Source: Bifidobacterium choladohabitans
GTDB taxonomy: Bacteria > Actinomycetota > Actinomycetes > Actinomycetales > Bifidobacteriaceae
Length of the DNA stretch: 64,000 bases
Assembly: GCF_016102005.1 (NCBI RefSeq)
Contig: NZ_JACFPL010000001.1
Coordinates: 186,001 to 250,000 of the forward strand
Direction: 5' to 3'
Part shown: piece by piece, positions 37,556 through 45,270 of the stretch
Numbering within the stretch: position 1 is the stretch's first letter
How the letters are laid out: each line of letters begins with the position of its first letter
Program-made: the position numbers and the translations under genes
The notes under the pieces: generated by a model
The model's database searches: none
What the model was told of the DNA's origin: nothing
What the model saw: only the letters and a program-made list of their open reading frames with translations

Positions 37556-40141
37556 ATGCAGACAACGAATAAGGGATCCAGACTGATGGAGCCTTCAGCC
37601 AAGAGCGTCTTGCTGACAGACCTGGCACGATGGGTCAGACGCCACGCCCTTGCACTGGCCTTCAGCCTCGGACTGATCCTGCTCAACCTGATCAGCTGGC
37701 TGCTGATCTGGCTGCTGCGCATCCCCGGCAGAAACCGGCTGGGCATGCCCCTGTCCGATTTGATCATTCGTCGGGCCTCCCGGCCCTTCCATGGACAGGG
37801 TCGCCCCCCGCTCTTGGTCCAGTTTGCACGCCTACTGGTGTCCTTGGTCATCACCCCCGGTCCCCTGCCGCTGGCTATCGACGTTGCCCTGGTGCTGGTA
37901 ATGCTATGCATCGCCGAAACCAGGCTGGGGCGCAGGCGCACCGTGCTGGCAGCGGTCATCAGCGCTATAGGCGGCGCGGCGGTCGGTCTGATCATCTGCT
38001 GGCTGATCAACGCCCTCCAGAATCATTGGGCCTGGTTCATCAGAGTGCCCATGTCGCTCAGCCCCATCATCCTGGTGGTCGGTTCCCTGATGGCATCCAT
38101 TCCCTTCAGCGACTTCCTCTGGCGACGCAGGATTGCCACCATCGGTTACACAGCCTTGATCCTTATGGTGCTCTACACCGGCAATCCGGGCTCCTATTGC
38201 GCCCTGGCGGCCGCGCTGATCGGGCACCTGACCGGGCACCTCTGGCACGGGCCAGTCCAGGATGCCAACCCGCATGGCCATAGCGGATCCTACGAGACCC
38301 GCCACCTGCTGGGAGCGGTCGCCACGGTTCTGGCTCTCGGCCCCCTGGTCACCGTTTCCTCCCGCATTCGCGCCGGCTTCCTGACTCCCTTGGGTACATT
38401 CATGGGCTCCAATACAGGCGGAAGCGCTGCACTGTCTCGCTGCCTTGCGGAAAACAACCAGGTCAGCTGCTACGCCCACTACGGCCTGGTCGCCGGCCAT
38501 GCCCCCACTGGCATCTCCGCCCTGATCATGCCCACCCTCGTTATGCTGGTTGCGGCTTGGGGCATCTACCATGGCCGACGGGTCGCCGCTGTCACCGGTG
38601 TGGTCCTCAACGCTTTGACCGTCGTCATGGCCCTGCTCTATTTCCTGGTATTCCCACTGACCATCGGCGAAGGCCTGCCCCAGGCCATCCGTCACGGCGC
38701 CCTGCCCTCCCTGCTGATCATCACCCTGCCGCCGCTGATTCTCAGCTGGTTCCTGGTGCGCAACCTGGGCATCTTCCTGGTCCGGACCAAGACCTCACGT
38801 CTGCAACTGGGCTGGGCGGCCATCGTCCTGGCCTTCCTGGCCACCGCCATGGGCTACATGGCCTTCACCGCCATCAGTCCGGGCTCCTTCAATCCACGGC
38901 CCACCACTAGCAGGGCACTCTCCCAGCTGCCCGGGCTCTATCTGCCCAATGGAGTGGCTTCACGTTTCCTTCCAACACTGGTGCCGCGCACTCCCACAGG
39001 CAGACTAGTCAGCCACGGTATAGGACTGATCTTCTGGCTGGTGGTCCTGGTGGTCCTACTCTCCTGGATGCGCAGCTCGGTCATCCAGAACGGCAGCGAA
39101 CGCCAGGAGGCCGACAAGCTGGTCGAATACGGCGGTGAAAGCATGTCCTTCATGACCACCTGGGAGGGCAACAGCTACTGGTTCTCCCCCAGCGGCCACT
39201 CCGGCATAGCCTACCGGCTTTTGCACGGCATAGCCCTGACCACCACTGGCCCATTCGGCGACCCTGATGAATATGCGGACGACCTGGACGAATTCACGCG
39301 TTTCTGCACCGCACACTCCTGGTCACCGGTCTTCTACAGCATCCACAAGCCCCAACGTGATCTGCTTGCCGCACGCGGCTGGTCCACCCTGACGGTCGGC
39401 ACGGAGATGGTTGTCACCCCCAGCCTCTGGCAGACCAAGGGCAAAAAGTGGCAGGACATTCGCACAGCCATCAACAAGGCCAAGCGTGACAACATCACCG
39501 ACTTGCTGACCACCTTCAACGACGCGTCTTGGGACGTCCAGTCGCAGATCGTGGACATCTCCGAGCAGTGGGCCGAACTCAAGGCGCTGCCTGAGATGAA
39601 GTTCACCCTGGGCGGCCTGGATGAGCTGAGGGACCCGCGCATGGCCATCCTCTACGCCGTGGACGACCAGGGCAAGGTGCTGGCCGTGACCAGCTGGATG
39701 CCCACCTACCGCCAGGGCCAGGTGATCGGCTGGACCCTGGACTTCATGCGGCACAGGACCGACAGCCCCAATGGAATCATGGAGTTCCTGATTGCGCGGA
39801 TGGCCGAACGGCTGCGCGACCAGGGCACGGCGGAATTCATGAGCCTGTCGGCCGCTCCCTTGGCCGGCATGGACAGCAGTGAAGATCGGACCGCCTTCCT
39901 GCAGCATGCCCTGCATCTGGTGGCCGACCTGATGGAACCGGCCTACGGCTTCCGTTCCCTCTTCTTCTTCAAGAAGAAGTTCCAGCCCAGTGAGCACCCG
40001 GTCTATATCTGCTACCCCGACCCGGCCCAGCTGGCCCAGATCGGACTGGCCGTGGTCCAGGCCTACCTGCCCAATCTCAAGGCTTCGCAGGCCTGGGATG
40101 CCATCAAGACCATCATGCCCAAGGGCCGGGAGGATCGCTGA
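37556..40141 (+). CDS. MprF-like aminoacyl-tRNA:lipid aminoacyltransferase (DUF2156 C-terminal)
   Basis: 861 residues (851 if the ATG at 37586 with AAGGGA is used). An N-terminal half with about 12-14 membrane helices resembles a rhomboid/flippase-like membrane domain. The C-terminal cytosolic DUF2156 double-GNAT domain starts near residue 525 (LVEYGGESMSFMTTWEGNSY) and shows GIAYRLLHGIALTTTGPFGD, RTAINKAKRDNITD, VIGWTLDFMRHRTDSPNGIMEFLIARM and MSLSAAPLAG, hallmark segments of the phosphatidylglycerol lysyltransferase family. It transfers an amino acid from a tRNA to a membrane lipid such as PG or diacylglycerol, lowering surface charge. The partner esterase is just upstream. The amino acid cannot be read from sequence. 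The 3' end overlaps the convergent fur gene by 29 bp. Confidence 0.85.
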   Translation: MQTTNKGSRLMEPSAKSVLLTDLARWVRRHALALAFSLGLILLNLISWLLIWLLRIPGRNRLGMPLSDLIIRRASRPFHGQGRPPLLVQFARLLVSLVITPGPLPLAIDVALVLVMLCIAETRLGRRRTVLAAVISAIGGAAVGLIICWLINALQNHWAWFIRVPMSLSPIILVVGSLMASIPFSDFLWRRRIATIGYTALILMVLYTGNPGSYCALAAALIGHLTGHLWHGPVQDANPHGHSGSYETRHLLGAVATVLALGPLVTVSSRIRAGFLTPLGTFMGSNTGGSAALSRCLAENNQVSCYAHYGLVAGHAPTGISALIMPTLVMLVAAWGIYHGRRVAAVTGVVLNALTVVMALLYFLVFPLTIGEGLPQAIRHGALPSLLIITLPPLILSWFLVRNLGIFLVRTKTSRLQLGWAAIVLAFLATAMGYMAFTAISPGSFNPRPTTSRALSQLPGLYLPNGVASRFLPTLVPRTPTGRLVSHGIGLIFWLVVLVVLLSWMRSSVIQNGSERQEADKLVEYGGESMSFMTTWEGNSYWFSPSGHSGIAYRLLHGIALTTTGPFGDPDEYADDLDEFTRFCTAHSWSPVFYSIHKPQRDLLAARGWSTLTVGTEMVVTPSLWQTKGKKWQDIRTAINKAKRDNITDLLTTFNDASWDVQSQIVDISEQWAELKALPEMKFTLGGLDELRDPRMAILYAVDDQGKVLAVTSWMPTYRQGQVIGWTLDFMRHRTDSPNGIMEFLIARMAERLRDQGTAEFMSLSAAPLAGMDSSEDRTAFLQHALHLVADLMEPAYGFRSLFFFKKKFQPSEHPVYICYPDPAQLAQIGLAVVQAYLPNLKASQAWDAIKTIMPKGREDR

Positions 40142-40556
40142 CGTCTGTCTGACCGGAGCGGCCCCGACAACTGCTGCACAGGCCGTAGACCTCCAAGGTG
40201 TGCGAGGAGACCGTAAAACCATGTTCAGCCGCCACGTCCTTCAGCCAGCCATCGTCCGGCGGGCTGATCTCCACAGTCCTGCCGCAGCGTTCACAGACCA
40301 GATGATGGTGGTGCCTCCGCTGGGCCAGGCAGACCCTGTACAGGCGAATGCCTCCATGCTCAATGCAGTCCAGGCTGCCGGACATATGCAGGGACCCCAG
40401 CTGACGATAGACCGTGGCCAAGCCGATTCGCTGGCCTGAATCGCGAAGGAGCCTGTGCAGCTCCTTGGCTGAGACGAAGTCGTTCTGGGCCTGAAGAACC
40501 CTCCAGATGGCGTTCTTCTGCCGCGTCCGGCGACCGACGGATGAGCCAGCGTTCAT
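40113..40556 (-). CDS. Fur-family metalloregulator, possibly Zur
   Basis: 147 residues from the ATG at 40556 (AAGGAG about 10 nt upstream). The winged helix shows FVSAKELHRLLRDSGQRIGLATVYRQLGSL. The dimerisation/metal domain has HHHHLVCERCGRTVEI and a second CxxC in YGLCSSCRGR, giving the structural zinc site. The regulatory-site His cluster (RRHHHHL) fits Zur or Fur. It lies close to the ZnuA-like gene bearing a Fur/Zur-type box, which favours a zinc role, but the two are 4 kb apart on the same strand and not co-transcribed. The stop codon lies inside the 3' end of the convergent mprF-like gene. Confidence 0.88.
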   Translation of the reverse strand: MNAGSSVGRRTRQKNAIWRVLQAQNDFVSAKELHRLLRDSGQRIGLATVYRQLGSLHMSGSLDCIEHGGIRLYRVCLAQRRHHHHLVCERCGRTVEISPPDDGWLKDVAAEHGFTVSSHTLEVYGLCSSCRGRSGQTDVSDPPGPWA

Positions 40557-40625
40557 GATTAGACACACTCCTTGGGCTCCACCAAGCCTACATCCGGATT
40601 GCCGTAACAGATGTGAGGATTCGGT

Positions 40626-41792
40626 TCAGTCCAGGTCGGACCAGCAGCCTGTGGCCTCCAGATCCTTGGCTGTCTGCTCGAGATCGTCGGTCAGCACGGT
40701 CAGATGCCCCATCTTGCGGTCGGTGCGCACTTCAGCCTTGCCGTAATCATGCAGGAACCATTCGGGATGCTCACCAAGCAACCTTCTGACCGGTGCCACA
40801 TGCTGGCCCAGAACATTGACCATGACCGCGGGGCTGAGCAGGCGGGGATTGGGCAGGGGCCACCCGGCGATGCCCCGGACATGGGCATCGAACTGGTCCA
40901 TGGAACAGGCCTCGATGGTGTAGTGACCGGAGTTATGGGGACGCGGGGCCAATTCGTTGACCACAAGACCGCCATCGGGCATGACAAAGAGCTCGAGGGC
41001 CAAAGTCCCGGCCAGCTTGAAGCCGTCAGCCAGGGTCAGGGCCATGTCACGCGCCCGGTCGGCCATCCCAGGCTCGACCTGGGCTGGCGCCAGAGTCATG
41101 TGCAGGATGTTGTGACGGTGCTCGTTGCGCACCATGGGGAAGGTGACATAGTCCTTCCCGTTGCCTGAGACCAATATGGAGGCCTCGAAGGCGAAGTCCA
41201 CGAACCCTTCCAGCACGGAGGGCGGGAGGTCCCGGCCCTTCATCCGCGCCTGCAGGGCCTGAAGATCCTCCTTCGTGCGCAGGACCGCCTGACCGTGGCC
41301 GTCATAGCCGCCGGTTCGCGTCTTGAGCACAGCGGGCATTCCCAGCTCTTTCAGGGCCGAGTCAAGCTGTTCAAGACTGTCAACCTGCTTCCAAGGGGCG
41401 GTATCGATGCCATGGCGGTTGATGAAGGTCTTCTCGTGGACACGGTCCTGCGTGACCCTGAGCAGGTCGGTTCCCTGGGGGATGGCCACACGGTCCCTCA
41501 CCTGATCCAGCGCATCGGCATCCACATTTTCGAATTCGTAGGTGAGCACATCGCTGCGGTCGGCAAGCCTTTTGATAGCGTCGAGATCATCATAGTCGGC
41601 CGTCTCCTGGAAGTCGGCCACCTGGGCTGCGGGAGCATCGGGTGTGGGGTCCAGCACACCGATACGGAATCCGTGGTAGCGGGCGCTCAGGGCCATCATC
41701 CGTCCCAGCTGGCCGCCACCCACGATACCGATGACGGACCCCGGCTCCAGGTGGTCGATTCTTCCCTTGGTCTCCTCAGACAAGCTTGGCAT
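40626..41792 (-). CDS. purK: 5-(carboxyamino)imidazole ribonucleotide synthase
   Basis: 388 residues, ATP-grasp. It carboxylates AIR with bicarbonate and [26 protein letters not shown] is the defining N-terminus; [34 protein letters not shown] follow. The start at 41792 has GGAGGC 6 nt upstream and overlaps the end of purE by 17 bp; longer in-frame starts would run further into purE. It is paired with purE in an operon pointing away from the main pur run. Confidence 0.94.
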   Translation of the reverse strand: MPSLSEETKGRIDHLEPGSVIGIVGGGQLGRMMALSARYHGFRIGVLDPTPDAPAAQVADFQETADYDDLDAIKRLADRSDVLTYEFENVDADALDQVRDRVAIPQGTDLLRVTQDRVHEKTFINRHGIDTAPWKQVDSLEQLDSALKELGMPAVLKTRTGGYDGHGQAVLRTKEDLQALQARMKGRDLPPSVLEGFVDFAFEASILVSGNGKDYVTFPMVRNEHRHNILHMTLAPAQVEPGMADRARDMALTLADGFKLAGTLALELFVMPDGGLVVNELAPRPHNSGHYTIEACSMDQFDAHVRGIAGWPLPNPRLLSPAVMVNVLGQHVAPVRRLLGEHPEWFLHDYGKAEVRTDRKMGHLTVLTDDLEQTAKDLEATGCWSDLD

Positions 41793-42282
41793 TGGAAGCC
41801 TCCACGGATCGGGCCAGCTCGGCACGGTAGTCATCCAGGGCCTGAGCCAGCCTCGGATCATTGATGGAGAGAATCGAAGCCGCCAGCAGACCGGCGTTGG
41901 CAGCCCCGGATGCTCCTATGGCCGTGGTCGCCACAGGAATACCGGCAGGCATCTGCACAATGGACAGGAGTGAATCAACCCCGCTCAAGGCGTGGGACTT
42001 CACGGGCACCCCAATGACCGGCAGCGTGGTCTGGGCCGCCACCATGCCCGGCAGATGGGCTGCCCCACCGGCCCCGGCAATGATGACCTTTATGCCCTGG
42101 CTCCGGGCCTGATGCGCGAACTCCGCCATGCGCCCAGGTGTGCGATGGGCGGAGATGACCTCCTTGGTGTAGACGATAGCGAACCGGTCCAGCATCCGAC
42201 AGGCTTCCTTCATCGTCTCCCAGTCGCTCGATGATCCCATGATCACTGCGACGCGTGCCCCTTCATGTGTATTGTCAGCCAT
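41776..42282 (-). CDS. purE: N5-carboxyaminoimidazole ribonucleotide mutase
   Basis: 168 residues, class I Pur[38 protein letters not shown] with the catalytic His, and [20 protein letters not shown] are present, with [20 protein letters not shown]. The start at 42282 follows GGAGGGCCA; an earlier ATG at 42306 lacks a site. It works with PurK to make CAIR for PurC. It is divergent from the DXS-like gene. Confidence 0.95.
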   Translation of the reverse strand: MADNTHEGARVAVIMGSSSDWETMKEACRMLDRFAIVYTKEVISAHRTPGRMAEFAHQARSQGIKVIIAGAGGAAHLPGMVAAQTTLPVIGVPVKSHALSGVDSLLSIVQMPAGIPVATTAIGASGAANAGLLAASILSINDPRLAQALDDYRAELARSVEASNAKLV

Positions 42283-42461
42283 TGGCCCTCCAATGTTCAT
42301 GCACATTCGATACTACGCAAGACCGGGGAGAAGCCAGCCAATCGTGACGGTCCTATGGATGTAAGGGCCGGGCCTGGTGAACATCGGGCTTTCAGCGGCT
42401 CCGAACCCCCGTGCCAGACCTAGAATCATTGGATTGCATTACAGAAACCGACAGGAGGGTT

Positions 42462-44339
42462 ATGGGCAAGCTTCTGGACAGCATCGACTCCCCACAGGAT
42501 CTGAAGGTTCTCTCCCTGGAAGAGCTGAATCAACTGGCCGACGAGATCCGTCAGCTGCTGATCCGCTTCTGTCGACGTCACGGCGGCCACCTGGGCTCCA
42601 ACCTGGCCACAATCGAGCCCATCATCGCCCTGCACTACGTCTTCGACATGCCCCATGATCATCTGATCTTCGACGTCTCCCATCAGGCCTACACCCACAA
42701 GATTCTGACCGGTCGGCGCCGGGCCTACACGGACCCTGGGTCTCAGGAGGATCTGTCCGGATTCACCTCGCCCAAGGAGAGCCCCTACGACGACTTCATG
42801 CTGGGGCACACCGGCACCTCCATCGGCCTGGCCTGCGGAATGGCGGCCCAGCGGAATGCGACCGGCGGCAAGGACAACATCATCGCCTTCATCGGGGATG
42901 GTTCACTGAGCAGCGGGTCGGCTTTCGAGGGGCTGGACTGGGCTGCAGAACAGGGTGGCAACCTGATTATCGTGGTCAATGACAACGAAATGTCCATCGC
43001 CGAGAACCACGGGGGGCTCTACAGGAGCCTGGCCGCCCTGCGTGCCAGTGGGGGACGCAGTTCAGACAATCCCTTCCGCGCCCTTGGACTGGACTACCGA
43101 TACGTGGAAAAGGGCAACCGGATCGAGGATCTGATAGAGGCCTTCCGTCAGGTCAAGGACACCGATCATCCGGTGGTGGTCCATATCCACACCCGCAAGG
43201 GCCTGGGGCTTGGGCAGGGCAGTCAGGGGCAGATCGGCCCGATTTCCATGGCCCAGGGCGATGGGCAAACAGCCCATATGACTTCCCTGCCGGATTTGCC
43301 CGCCGAAGGTCCGGTGGAGGCCAACCACTGGCAGGACGGCTTGGACTCCGTGGACCGTCTGCCCAACTCGCGAAAGACCTACGGAAGAATGGCCATGCAG
43401 GCCTTGGAGGCCAGATTCCCGCAAGAGCCGGGCCTGGTAGTCATCTCCCCCGCCACGCCGCTGTCCAACGGCATCGATCCCGACTTCCGCCGGCGGGCCG
43501 GAAACCACTACCGGGACGTGGGCATCGCCGAATCCCATGCGATAGCCTACGCTGCGGGCATCGCCAAGGCTGGAGGCACGCCTGTAGTCGCCACCTCAGC
43601 CACCTTCTTTCAGAGGGCCTACGACCAGATCGAGCAGGAAATGGCCTTGAACGGCAGCGCGGTGACCCTACTGGTTTTCTCAACCGGCGTCGCCAAAACC
43701 GATGCCACGCATTCAGGCACGGCAGACATGGTCATGATGCGAGGCATCCCCGGGCTGGTCTGCCTGGCTCCGACCAGCGGAGCCGAGTTCCTGGACATGC
43801 TGGCCTGGGCCACGGGTCCGGCCCGGCGTCCGATAGTCATCAGGGTGCCCGGCGAGCGCACGCTGGCGACGGAACGCGCAGGCAAGCCAATAGCAACCTC
43901 CGATCCCACGACCGGAGGCGAGCCTTGGGATCGTTACCGCATCCTGCAACAAGGCAGGACAGTAGCCCTGCTGGCTCTCGGCGATGCCCTGCCCCTGGGT
44001 CGTGACCTGGCTGATTCCCTGGAGGCATCCATGGAGCTAAAGCCCACACTGGTGGATCCCCATCGCTATGACCGCTTGGATGAGCAGACCCTGGAGGCCC
44101 TGGCCAGCACCCACTCCCTGGTGGTCACCATCGAGGACGGCCAGCTGGACGGCGGCTGGGGCCAAGCGGTGGCTGCCTACTACGGACCTAGTCAGATTCG
44201 CACCCTGGCCTTCGGAGCGGCCAAGGAGTTCAACGACCGGGTTCCCAAGGCCACCCTGCTGGAACGGTATGACATGACCGTTCCTGCAATGACTCGAGCC
44301 ATATCGGATGCCCTTGCCGACCGGGCTTCATGGATCTGA
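42462..44339 (+). CDS. 1-deoxy-D-xylulose-5-phosphate synthase-like transketolase-family enzyme
   Basis: 625 residues. ThDP-dependent family with DXS layout: LLDSIDSPQDLKVLSLEELN, GGHLGSNLATIEPIIALHYVFD, FDVSHQAYTHKILTGRR, ThDP-binding GDGSLSSGSAFEGLDWAAEQ and NDNEMSIAENHGG. The second half has DVGIAESHAIAYAAGIAK and FFQRAYDQIEQEMAL. It departs from canonical DXS at motifs I recall as nearly fixed: GHTGTSIGLACGMA instead of GHSSTSISAA, IAESHA instead of IAEQHA, and STGVAKTDATHSGTAD where DXS has DRAG-x4-DGPTHQG. It may be a divergent DXS or a relative with another substrate. The ATG at 42462 has AGGAGGG unusually close (3-4 nt). Confidence 0.75.
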   Translation: MGKLLDSIDSPQDLKVLSLEELNQLADEIRQLLIRFCRRHGGHLGSNLATIEPIIALHYVFDMPHDHLIFDVSHQAYTHKILTGRRRAYTDPGSQEDLSGFTSPKESPYDDFMLGHTGTSIGLACGMAAQRNATGGKDNIIAFIGDGSLSSGSAFEGLDWAAEQGGNLIIVVNDNEMSIAENHGGLYRSLAALRASGGRSSDNPFRALGLDYRYVEKGNRIEDLIEAFRQVKDTDHPVVVHIHTRKGLGLGQGSQGQIGPISMAQGDGQTAHMTSLPDLPAEGPVEANHWQDGLDSVDRLPNSRKTYGRMAMQALEARFPQEPGLVVISPATPLSNGIDPDFRRRAGNHYRDVGIAESHAIAYAAGIAKAGGTPVVATSATFFQRAYDQIEQEMALNGSAVTLLVFSTGVAKTDATHSGTADMVMMRGIPGLVCLAPTSGAEFLDMLAWATGPARRPIVIRVPGERTLATERAGKPIATSDPTTGGEPWDRYRILQQGRTVALLALGDALPLGRDLADSLEASMELKPTLVDPHRYDRLDEQTLEALASTHSLVVTIEDGQLDGGWGQAVAAYYGPSQIRTLAFGAAKEFNDRVPKATLLERYDMTVPAMTRAISDALADRASWI

Positions 44340-44377
44340 CCCGCCGGTGGACCCAGGCGGGTACAATGAAAGGGTTT

Positions 44378-44454
44378 GGCCCCGTAGCTCAGCTGGATAG
44401 AGCAACTGACTTCTAATCTGTAGGTCGAGAGTTCGAATCTCTCCGGGGTCACCA
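44378..44454 (+). tRNA. tRNA-Arg (anticodon UCU)
   Basis: Cloverleaf is readable: acceptor GGCCCCG/CGGGGTC with one G-U pair, D stem GCTC/GAGC, anticodon loop CTTCTAA, T arm GAGAG-TTCGAAT-CTCTC, and an encoded CCA end. The anticodon stem ACTGA/TCTGT has a central T-T mismatch. It reads AGA codons, rare in high-GC genomes. Confidence 0.95.
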
Positions 44455-44675
44455 ATCGCACTCCCTGCTTCTGCCCAAGGAGCAAGGATTCTTCGTGTCT
44501 TTCTTCATATCGCCATAGCATCATGTGTCACCCATGGACAACCCACGACAATTGCGGTGACAGAGGCAATATGGACAAGCCTGAACGGTTTTCAGTGCCA
44601 GGCCCTCCCCTTAATCAAGCCCTCTCGGAGATATAATGATACATTCCCACGATGGCATCCACAGGAAAGGCAACC

Positions 44676-45245
44676 ATGAACGATTGGCATAAACCAACAG
44701 ATCAGCAAGCAGGCGACAACCAAGACCCGGCTCAGGAAAACAATAATGACTCTGGCCACAAGGGATACAGCCAGGAGCCTGCCAACAACAACTACGAGTC
44801 CGCTTCCCAACAAGGGAATCCCTCGACAGCTGCCGATGGCTACCCTGATGCGGATCAGTCCTGGCAGGCTTCAAACGCCCAGGGAGGTCCACAGGATCCC
44901 TATGGCCAAACCGCATATACTCCTCAATCCAGCGGCACCAGCGGACCGGTCCAAATTCAGCCTTGGCAGCTTCAGACACAATATGTCAGCGGACCCGGCA
45001 TGTCGAACAAGTCGAAGGTCACGGCGGCCATTCTGGCTTTCTTCCTGGGCGGCTTCGGCATACACAACTTTTATCTGGGTAAGACCGGGCGTGGGGTCGC
45101 ACAGTTGCTGATCACCATCTTCGTGCTCTTCGTCGGCCCTCTCATCTCCTCGGTCTGGGCCATCGTTGAAGGAGCACAGATTCTTGGCTCACATCCAGGT
45201 TCGCCTTACCACATGGACGGCAAGGGACTCCAGCTGCAGGATTGA
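44676..45245 (+). CDS. TM2-domain membrane protein with disordered N-terminus
   Basis: 189 residues from the ATG at 44676 (AGGAAAGG 5 nt upstream). Residues 1-115 are polar and Q/N/P/S-rich, predicted disordered. The C-terminal TM2 domain has two helices: KVTAAILAFFLGGFGIHNFY then GKTGRGVAQLLITIFVLFVG and ISSVWAIVEGAQIL. The GxxGxHxFYLG pattern and an acidic residue in the second helix are TM2 hallmarks. Function is unknown. It lies between the tRNA and the convergent NirK-like gene, 25 bp before the latter's stop. Confidence 0.82.
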   Translation: MNDWHKPTDQQAGDNQDPAQENNNDSGHKGYSQEPANNNYESASQQGNPSTAADGYPDADQSWQASNAQGGPQDPYGQTAYTPQSSGTSGPVQIQPWQLQTQYVSGPGMSNKSKVTAAILAFFLGGFGIHNFYLGKTGRGVAQLLITIFVLFVGPLISSVWAIVEGAQILGSHPGSPYHMDGKGLQLQD

Positions 45246-45270
45246 AGACGACAGACGTCGTGTAATCGCG

